Shown here piece after piece: positions 1 through 4,816 of a DNA stretch of 15,723 nt (positions are counted from its first letter, which is position 1; each line of letters starts with the position of its first letter). The stretch is from NCBI GenBank assembly GCA_937927525.1, contig CALBDR010000159.1, positions 1 to 15,723 on the forward strand. The letters are read 5' to 3'. This DNA comes from an uncultured Candidatus Melainabacteria bacterium (lineage in GTDB: Bacteria; Cyanobacteriota; Vampirovibrionia; LMEP-6097). The notes beneath the pieces are model-generated. The model saw only the letters and a list, made by a program, of their open reading frames with translations, did not search any database and was not told the DNA's origin. Position numbers and translations under genes: made by a program.

Positions 1-1
1 T

Positions 2-391
2 ATTTCAGATATAGTTTTTAATCATAAAAAACCAGATCGAAATAGTGAAGTCACAAGTATCGTAATTAAAGCAAACCACTTCTGGTCAAAATCTCATATC
101 GAAATTGATAAAGAAAACTTAAAAAAATTATTAACAGAAGAGTGCCTATCACTATGTGGCATCAAAGATTTAGAAATTGATTTTTCACATATCCACAGAT
201 GGTTATACTCAGAAACATTAAAGCCAGCCTTAGAAATAAAAGATTTCAGACATGAGGATTTATTCATCAGAGACTCACTACCTGAAGATAAATCAGAACA
301 AATTTATGTCTGTGGCGACTGGTGTATCGGCTCTTATGCTGAGGATGCTCTTTTAAGTGCAAAAAGCTTAGCAGATTACTTATCACTATAG
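2..391 (+). CDS. Renalase-like NAD(P)/FAD-dependent oxidoreductase, C-terminal part
   Basis: This is the last 129 codons of a gene whose start lies left of the window, ending in TAG at 389-391. The visible part contains a segment with HRWLYSE followed near the end by VCGDWCIGSYAEDALLSAKSLA. The latter matches the C-terminal FAD-contacting element (GD-x-G-x-x-x-E-x-A-x-x-S-G) of renalase-like and amine-oxidase-fold flavoproteins, in which Asp binds the FAD ribityl/pyrophosphate and the following helix closes the flavin site. The final Gly of the usual LLSG is Ala here. The N-terminal Rossmann GxGxxG motif cannot be checked because it is outside the window. The substrate cannot be inferred. nadA begins 16 bases downstream on the same strand, so the two may be cotranscribed. 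Family assignment rests on the C-terminal motif alone. Confidence 0.6.
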   Translation: MSDIVFNHKKPDRNSEVTSIVIKANHFWSKSHIEIDKENLKKLLTEECLSLCGIKDLEIDFSHIHRWLYSETLKPALEIKDFRHEDLFIRDSLPEDKSEQIYVCGDWCIGSYAEDALLSAKSLADYLSL

Positions 392-407
392 TAAAATTGT
401 TAATACT

Positions 408-1388
408 ATGTCATTAATGGCTCGATCTGTAGTTGATAAAACTGCTGAAAAGCAAGAACTCTTTGACAAAATTCGTGCTTTAGCAGAAAAGAAAAATACA
501 GTAATCCTTACTCATATATACCAGAGATTAGAAACTCAAAGAGTAGCCGACTTTGTCGGTGACAGCCTTATGCTATCAAAAAAGGCTGAAGCTACTGATG
601 CTGACATCATCGCTTTCTGTGGAGTACACTTCATGGCAGAAACAGCTAAACTCCTAAACCCAAATAAAAAAGTTTTATTACCTGATATTCAGTCAGGTTG
701 CCCTATGGCAGATATGATTAATGTCGAAGATCTAAAACTTTTTAAAGATGATCACAAAGGTGCTCCAGTAGTTTGCTACATAAATAGCTCAGCTGCAGTT
801 AAAGCTGAATCTGATATTTGTTGCACTAGTACTAACGCAGTTGATATTGTAGAGTCTTTAGATGCAAAAGAAATAATCTTTGTTCCAGATAAAGGATTAG
901 GAGAATGGGTTCAAGAGAAAATCCCTTCTAAAAAAATTCACATCTATGATGGCTTCTGCCCTACTCACTGGCAAATAACTCCACTTGAAGTAGATAAACA
1001 GAGAGAGAAATTACCAGATGCAGTGATCATAGCCCACCCAGAGTGCAATCCAGATGTTTGGAGGAAAGCCGACTTTGTCGGCAGTACTTCTGCCATCTAT
1101 AATTTCGTTCAAGAGCACGAAAAGAATGAGTTTGTAATTCTTTCAGAGCAAGGCTTAGTAGCAAGAATGCAAGCAGATATGCCTGATAAGAAAATAACGA
1201 CAGTATTTCCACTTCCGCTTTGCCCGAATATGAAATATCACAGCCTTGAAAACCTCTATGATGCTATAGATAAAGAGTTCACGGAGATTCATATCCCTGA
1301 AGAGATTATAGAACCCGCTAGGTTAACGATCGAAAGAATGATGGATGTTTCTAATCGTAAGAAAACTTGGGCTGGACCGCAGGGTTAA
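408..1388 (+). CDS. nadA: Quinolinate synthase NadA
   Basis: NadA condenses iminoaspartate with dihydroxyacetone phosphate to form quinolinate, the pyridine precursor of NAD, using an oxygen-sensitive [4Fe-4S] cluster. The 326-residue length fits the short NadA class. The expected three cluster ligands are Cys98 (SGCPMAD), Cys184 (GFCPTH) and Cys272 (PLCPNMKYH), with spacings of 86 and 88 as in structurally known NadA. Other active-site residues are visible: His36 and Tyr38 in THIYQ, Tyr124 in YINSSA, and His210 and Glu212 in HPEC. The three tandem pseudo-symmetric domains are intact. Two starts are possible (Met1 or Met4) and no clear Shine-Dalgarno sequence precedes either; Met1 is kept. 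nadB and nadC are not in the window. A 14-base sequence is repeated at both ADFVG-coding positions, described separately. Confidence 0.96.
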   Translation: MSLMARSVVDKTAEKQELFDKIRALAEKKNTVILTHIYQRLETQRVADFVGDSLMLSKKAEATDADIIAFCGVHFMAETAKLLNPNKKVLLPDIQSGCPMADMINVEDLKLFKDDHKGAPVVCYINSSAAVKAESDICCTSTNAVDIVESLDAKEIIFVPDKGLGEWVQEKIPSKKIHIYDGFCPTHWQITPLEVDKQREKLPDAVIIAHPECNPDVWRKADFVGSTSAIYNFVQEHEKNEFVILSEQGLVARMQADMPDKKITTVFPLPLCPNMKYHSLENLYDAIDKEFTEIHIPEEIIEPARLTIERMMDVSNRKKTWAGPQG

Positions 1389-1434
1389 CATACTTTATAA
1401 GTTGACTCATAATTTTGCGGTAATAACTTATTTA

Positions 1435-1463
1435 ATTACACCTTAATAAAGATAGTTGATAAT
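1435..1463 (+). promoter_or_regulatory. Putative sigma-70-like promoter of the toxin-antitoxin locus
   Basis: ATTACA at 1435-1440 (4/6 to TTGACA) and GATAAT at 1458-1463 (5/6 to TATAAT) are separated by 17 bases. They would place a start near 1470, about 15 bases before the ParD-like ATG, with AGGT at 1473-1476 as a possible ribosome site. It is a weak match in an AT-rich region, so it is supported mainly by its position. Confidence 0.35.
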
Positions 1464-1471
1464 CTTATTAA
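1443..1471. promoter_or_regulatory. Inverted repeat, possible autoregulatory operator
   Basis: Arms TTAATAA(a)GAT (1443-1453) and ATCTTATTAA (1462-1471) are complementary over 10 bp with one bulged A and an 8-base loop. The dyad overlaps the putative -10 and the expected transcription start of the toxin-antitoxin genes. RHH antitoxins of the ParD type normally repress their own operon through such palindromes, so an operator role is a reasonable inference. The AT-rich composition means chance cannot be excluded. Confidence 0.35.
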
Positions 1472-1484
1472 TAGGTAAAGTTTA

Positions 1485-1757
1485 ATGAATGCAAATTTAG
1501 ATCCTAAGTTGCAAGAGTATATAAACCAAAAAGTTAATAGCGGTGCCTATCAATCTGAAGCAGAGGTGCTTGCAGATGCCTTACTGCATTTAAAATTTGA
1601 GGATGATTTAATAGAAGATCAAGAAAACAATATAGAAACCCTAATAATGGATGGTGAAAAGTCTGCTAAAGAGCAGGGATGGATTGACTCTAAGTCTGTT
1701 AAAGAAAAGCTTTATCGTAAAAATCCCCGTATAGTAAACTTTAATTATGAGAATTAA
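1485..1757 (+). CDS. ParD-like ribbon-helix-helix antitoxin
   Basis: This 90-residue protein begins NANLDPKLQEYINQKVNSGAYQSEAEVLADALLHL, the pattern of ParD/CC2985-type RHH antitoxins: a short beta strand, then a helix ending in a GxYxSxxEV turn, then a second helix. These proteins dimerise through the strand, bind operator DNA, and neutralise a ParE toxin with the C-terminal segment (here ETLIMDGEKSAKEQGWIDSKSVKEKL). No ParE-like toxin follows. The next gene is a different antitoxin that overlaps by 11 bases (1747-1757), and a MazF-type toxin comes third. The protein may be a DNA-binding regulator for the MazF pair, a second antitoxin, or a remnant of a lost ParDE locus. The likely RBS is AGGT at 1473-1476. 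The family call is moderately sure; the partner is not known. Confidence 0.7.
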   Translation: MNANLDPKLQEYINQKVNSGAYQSEAEVLADALLHLKFEDDLIEDQENNIETLIMDGEKSAKEQGWIDSKSVKEKLYRKNPRIVNFNYEN

Positions 1758-1959
1758 ACAATTCAAAGTTAGATTAACAAAAGATGGTTTACTTGAACCT
1801 CTTGAACCAATTGACGCTGAGTTAAATGAAGAGGGAATTGTTATTTTTGTTTCAAAAGACCAGGAAATTATTTTTAATGATTCTAAGTCAATCTTAAGTG
1901 AGCAGTCTTTAAAAAAAGTCTGGGATAACGAAGAAGACGATATCTATAATGAATTATAA
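1747..1959 (+). CDS. Small antitoxin of a MazF/PemK-type toxin
   Basis: This 70-residue acidic protein has two recognisable parts. Residues 5-35 (FKVRLTKDGLLEPLEPIDAELNEEG...) resemble the beta-rich N-terminal domain of small AbrB-like or DUF104-like antitoxins, which typically read 'G-x-L-x-P-L-E-P-x-x-L-x-E-G'. The C-terminus LSEQSLKKVWDNEEDDIYNEL resembles the disordered acidic tail (SxxSLxxxWxxxEEDxxYxxL) by which antitoxins partnered with MazF/PemK-type toxins occupy the toxin groove. The start overlaps the preceding ParD-like gene by 11 bases and the stop overlaps the toxin start by 11 bases, so translation of the three genes is probably coupled. This is the likely direct partner of the downstream toxin. 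Confidence 0.7.
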   Translation: MRIKQFKVRLTKDGLLEPLEPIDAELNEEGIVIFVSKDQEIIFNDSKSILSEQSLKKVWDNEEDDIYNEL

Positions 1960-2305
1960 ATTTGGAGACCTAATATTAGTTGACTTTCCGTTCAGTGGTG
2001 CAAATGGAATTAAAAAAAGACCAGCTGTAGTAATTAGTGCAAAAAATTTCAATGATTCACAAGTTGACCTGATAATGATGGCTATAACAAGTAAAATATC
2101 ATCTTTATCTATTGGTGAAGGCATTATTTCTGATTGGCAAGACGCAGGTTTACTTAAAGAGTCAGCTCTTAAATCTGTAATATTTACTATAGAAAAAGAT
2201 TTTACATACAAACAATTGGGTAAGCTTTCAGAAAATGATATAAACACTCTCAAAAGCTGCCTAAGTGTAATTTTTAATGACCTAGGAAATTTCAATGGAA
2301 GTTAG
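1949..2305 (+). CDS. MazF/PemK-type mRNA interferase toxin
   Basis: This 118-residue protein has the MazF/PemK fold signature. GDLILVDFPFSGANGIKKRPAVVIS (6-30) contains the conserved G-D-hydrophobic-V-x-F-P-F strand and the K-R-P-A-V-V-I-S motif with Arg24. AITSKIS (45-51) supplies the Thr/Ser of the second active-site strand. GLLKESALK (67-75) and the C-terminal helix IGxLS-like KLSENDINTLKSCLSVIF complete it. Family members cleave mRNA in a sequence-specific way and are inhibited by an antitoxin that threads into the dimer groove. The gene overlaps its antitoxin by 11 bases. It ends with TAG inside a hairpin (2302-2322). The reading frame stays open for 19 further codons after the TAG, discussed under findings. 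The cleavage sequence cannot be predicted. Confidence 0.85.
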   Translation: MNYKFGDLILVDFPFSGANGIKKRPAVVISAKNFNDSQVDLIMMAITSKISSLSIGEGIISDWQDAGLLKESALKSVIFTIEKDFTYKQLGKLSENDINTLKSCLSVIFNDLGNFNGS

Positions 2306-2322
2306 TTTCCTAACGAAACTAA
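2302..2322. terminator. Hairpin at the convergent end of the toxin-antitoxin locus
   Basis: TTAGTTTC (2302-2309) and GAAACTAA (2315-2322) form a perfect 8-bp stem with loop CTAAC. It overlaps the toxin stop codon and lies in the 60-base gap between convergent genes. The T-run after it is short (TTT), so it is at best a weak intrinsic terminator. Its sequence resembles the longer palindrome inside lspA (2572-2607). Confidence 0.45.
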
Positions 2323-2365
2323 TTTAGAAAAAGCTATTCAATCAATGAAAAGAGAATTATGGTAA

Positions 2366-2827
2366 TTATGTCGCCTTAGAACTCTGACTCAATTCACCAA
2401 CAAAACAAAAATACAAATAAATATAAAGCCCGATGTTCAAAAACACATCAGCAACATTAAAAACTGCAAAATTCATAAATGTAGGGTTAATAAAATCCGT
2501 CACAAAGCCCATTAGATAACGATCTAATAGATTCGAAAAAGCTCCAGCAAAGATAAATATCCAATAAATCTCAATTTTAGTTTTCCTAAATAGGAAAACT
2601 AAAATTGCAATATTGATAATACTAATGGCGATTAATAATATCTGAGGATAAGATTCTAAAAAACTAAAAGCGACACCTGTATTTTCTGCATAGCGAAACT
2701 CCAGGAAACCTGGAATGAAAATCTGATAAACCTTAGGAGCTAAATAAAGCCTAGCCCAAAATTTTGTAATTTGATCTAGAGCTATTAGAAAAAGAATCGC
2801 AGGAAAAGCAAGGTTTTTTTTGAACAT
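2366..2827 (-). CDS. lspA: Lipoprotein signal peptidase II LspA
   Basis: LspA is the inner-membrane aspartyl protease that removes the signal peptide from diacylglyceryl-modified prolipoproteins. The 153-residue length is normal. Four hydrophobic segments are seen (about 6-27, 62-80, 87-99 and 118-142). Family motifs are in order: LDQITKFW (17-24), YAENTGVAFS (46-55), AGAFSNLLDR (94-103) with catalytic Asp102, and FNVADVFLNIG (123-133) with catalytic Asp127; Asn99 and Asn124 also match. It is 26 bases downstream of an unknown two-TM gene on the same strand, probably one transcript, and it converges on the toxin gene. The linker between the second and third TM segments is encoded by a 36-base near-perfect palindrome, which is unusual. 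There is no strong Shine-Dalgarno sequence at the ATG. Confidence 0.96.
   Translation of the reverse strand: MFKKNLAFPAILFLIALDQITKFWARLYLAPKVYQIFIPGFLEFRYAENTGVAFSFLESYPQILLIAISIINIAILVFLFRKTKIEIYWIFIFAGAFSNLLDRYLMGFVTDFINPTFMNFAVFNVADVFLNIGLYIYLYFCFVGELSQSSKAT
2572..2607. repeat. 36-base near-perfect palindrome inside lspA
   Basis: Left arm 2572-2588 and right arm 2591-2607 are exact reverse complements over 17 bp, with only AA between them. In RNA this would be a stem of about 16 bp closed by a four-base loop. It lies in the lspA linker coding FLFRKTKIE, between TM segments. LspA length and motifs are normal, so it does not look like an insertion. The core (TTAGTTTTCC...GGAAAACTAA) resembles the hairpin at 2302-2322. 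Confidence 0.9.
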
Positions 2828-2853
2828 GGAATTTATAAACTTGCCTAATGAAA

Positions 2854-3519
2854 TTATTTCTTCTTTTTCTTAGCCTTTTCCTTCTCTTGCATAGACTTAG
2901 CACGCATACGCATCTCTTCTAAATTCTGAAGAGCACCTACGGCGCCCTTACCCTGCATCTTCGCTGCAGCATACGAACTACAAACTTGATGCAAAATAGA
3001 AGCCGCTAGAATATCGTATTTAAATGTTTTTCTTTGGATAATTCCCCAAACAAGTAAAGCTACAAACACAGTTGAGATAATTAGATTTCTAGTAATAGCA
3101 GGATTTGAAAAGTTCAAATCTCCTGAAAAGAAGAAAGTTACTATAACCATAGTAAGAAGCCCAGCGATACCGATAAAATAAGGAATCATCTTCATCACAG
3201 AACTGCTCTGGATGTTCTGTGCTCTTCTTTCAGCGATCTGACTCATAGCTAAAGCTACTTGAGCCTGAACTTTATCCTTTTCCATTCTTTTTACAGAATC
3301 AAAAATAATTTTATCGCTAGGATCTGTAGCCTCTTCTTTTTTAAGCTGCCTAGACAGAGTCTTTAAAGTGCTGAATTCAGAAGCGTTATTCTTTACTTGT
3401 CTTAAAATACCATTATTGAAATTTTCTATTAGCTGGTAAGCCTTATCTTCGGCTCCTTTACTAATAGACATGTCTGGTCTTTGAAATGTACTCTTTGGTC
3501 TTTGCATGGTAAAATTCAT
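2854..3519 (-). CDS. Unknown two-TM membrane protein with lysine-rich tail
   Basis: I do not recognise this 221-residue protein. The N-terminal 100 residues are polar and predicted helical (AEDKAYQLIENFNNGILRQV..., KRMEKDKVQAQVALAMSQIAERRAQN), possibly a coiled coil or amphipathic domain. A pair of hydrophobic helices follows at about 112-131 and 145-161, joined by a short FSGDLNFSNP turn. The C-terminal stretch (162-221) is basic and ends in KEKAKKKKK. Two close TM helices with long charged ends would put both ends on the same side, likely the cytoplasm. It precedes lspA by 26 bases on the same strand and is divergent from the O-antigen-ligase-like gene with only 27 bases between starts. Starts at Met1 or Met5 are both possible; neither has a clear RBS. 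Confidence 0.75.
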   Translation of the reverse strand: MNFTMQRPKSTFQRPDMSISKGAEDKAYQLIENFNNGILRQVKNNASEFSTLKTLSRQLKKEEATDPSDKIIFDSVKRMEKDKVQAQVALAMSQIAERRAQNIQSSSVMKMIPYFIGIAGLLTMVIVTFFFSGDLNFSNPAITRNLIISTVFVALLVWGIIQRKTFKYDILAASILHQVCSSYAAAKMQGKGAVGALQNLEEMRMRAKSMQEKEKAKKKKK

Positions 3520-3546
3520 GTCTAAGTAACAAGCTTAGCAAAACTT

Positions 3547-4788
3547 ATGATGACAAAACAAGACATATCTATTCTCAGCCTAATCTCTGTGGCTGCTTGT
3601 TTTTCATTTTTCTTTAGTATATTTTTAACTGATATCAATATTTATTTCACTACTATTTTCATCATAGTCGCTACTATTTTGATGAGTTTTACTATCTCTA
3701 ATGAAACGAAAGAACTATTAAAGAATAAACTTATAAAAAATTTTAATAGTAAAGAAGCTTACTTCGTTTATCTGATTTTCGGCACCCACCTTTTATGGGG
3801 AATATTCCAAGGAGATTATTTTTTTGAAGTGCATAAAAGAATGCATTGGTTAAATACTCAAATTATATTTGAGATTCCACTATTCTATTTCACGACTAAA
3901 TTCTTTATCACCATTATTAAAGAATTACAGATGAATTCTCATACCTTGCTTAGATTAATTACTAGTTTAATTTCAGTAAGCTACGCTATAGATTGGGTTT
4001 ACTCGTTTTATAAAGCTTGGGACTCCCCAGAATATCGCTGGAATGGATCATCTGGCAACCCTAATATTTGGGCAGTGCAATCTTCATTAGTTTTAATACT
4101 AATCTTATACAGCTATTTAAAAACATACCATAGACCTAATTTTTTCAGTGCTAATAAAATAAGCCCTATTTACTATTCATTAACTGGAATTGGGATACTA
4201 ATTTCTCTAATCGGCTTAATCAAAGCCTTTTCTTTAGCAAATTTCTTGGCTCTGATAGCTTTTATGATAGCGCTTTGCCTTTATTTTCTATTTAAAGCTA
4301 AATCAAAGCTTTTTATTCAAATAAGCTGCATTATTCTTTCACTCGCAATGATCATATTCATTAAGAACACTTACTTAATAGACATTGCAAGTATAAAATT
4401 ACCACTTGCAAAAAAGTTCATTCCAAGGATCAAGCTATGGTCAAACATCGATGAACTACTTGCAAGTTTCTCATGGTTTCAGTATATCTTTGGCTTAGGG
4501 CATCTTAAATATAAAGCTTGGTTAGATTCCCTAGGTAGAGATGATTTTTATCATGCCCATAATTTTTTCTATCACTTCTTTATCCAATTCGGCTTACTAG
4601 GATTTCTTAGCTCGACATGGCTTTACCTGAGAATGCTTTTTAGCAAGCATCTTATCTATTACCTTTTAGGTGTTTATATTTTAATTGTAAGTTTATTTGA
4701 TATCAGCTTATTCTTTGATGAAGTACAGATATTATTTTTCATACTTATAGCTTTCTATGAAAGCCACGAAAACAAATCTGAATTATAA
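3547..4788 (+). CDS. O-antigen ligase-like polytopic membrane protein
   Basis: This 413-residue protein is almost entirely hydrophobic, with roughly ten to twelve TM segments. Two features fit the O-antigen ligase/polymerase (Wzy_C, WaaL-like) superfamily. GNPNIWA at 170-176 sits at the start of a TM helix. The segment IFGLGHLKYKAW...HAHNFFYHFFIQFGLLGF, with HAHN at 336-339, matches the G-x-G...H-x-H-N...E/Q-x-G-x-x-G motif of the large periplasmic loop and the following helix. Family members transfer or polymerise undecaprenyl-linked glycans, or glycosylate proteins (PglL), at the outer face of the inner membrane. No glycosyltransferases are near, so the substrate is open. The start is ATGATG at 3547 with no SD, 27 bases from the divergent gene. 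Its stop overlaps the putative promoter of gcvP. Confidence 0.7.
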   Translation: MMTKQDISILSLISVAACFSFFFSIFLTDINIYFTTIFIIVATILMSFTISNETKELLKNKLIKNFNSKEAYFVYLIFGTHLLWGIFQGDYFFEVHKRMHWLNTQIIFEIPLFYFTTKFFITIIKELQMNSHTLLRLITSLISVSYAIDWVYSFYKAWDSPEYRWNGSSGNPNIWAVQSSLVLILILYSYLKTYHRPNFFSANKISPIYYSLTGIGILISLIGLIKAFSLANFLALIAFMIALCLYFLFKAKSKLFIQISCIILSLAMIIFIKNTYLIDIASIKLPLAKKFIPRIKLWSNIDELLASFSWFQYIFGLGHLKYKAWLDSLGRDDFYHAHNFFYHFFIQFGLLGFLSSTWLYLRMLFSKHLIYYLLGVYILIVSLFDISLFFDEVQILFFILIAFYESHENKSEL

Positions 4789-4789
4789 T
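4784..4789 (+). promoter_or_regulatory. Putative -10 box before the glycine cleavage operon
   Basis: A perfect TATAAT overlaps the stop codon of the O-antigen-ligase-like gene, 27 bases before the gcvP ATG. No good -35 hexamer is seen at 16-18 bases. The 28-base intergenic gap is too small for a glycine riboswitch, so any control of the operon must act at or upstream of this site. In such AT-rich DNA the hexamer alone is weak evidence. Confidence 0.3.
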
Positions 4790-4816
4790 ATATTAAGAAA
4801 ATATTAAATAAATAAT

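Noticed and set aside
1954..2295. Minus-strand open frame of 113 codons opposite the MazF-type toxin
   Set aside because: It is a shadow of the toxin gene, with no recognisable domain, and the plus-strand frame has clear family motifs.
2302..2322. Alternative genetic code, suggested by the open frame beyond the toxin TAG
   Set aside because: TAG ends the renalase-like gene and uvrB at expected lengths, and TGA ends gcvP and the LipM-like gene at expected places, so the standard code fits.
2572..2607. Insertion of a mobile palindromic element into lspA
   Set aside because: LspA has a normal total length and normal spacing between its conserved motifs, so nothing appears to have been inserted; the palindrome is part of the ordinary linker.
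4789..4816. Possible glycine riboswitch ahead of gcvP
   Set aside because: Only 28 bases separate the upstream stop from the gcvP start, far too short for a glycine aptamer, and the upstream coding sequence shows no conserved aptamer pattern that I can see.
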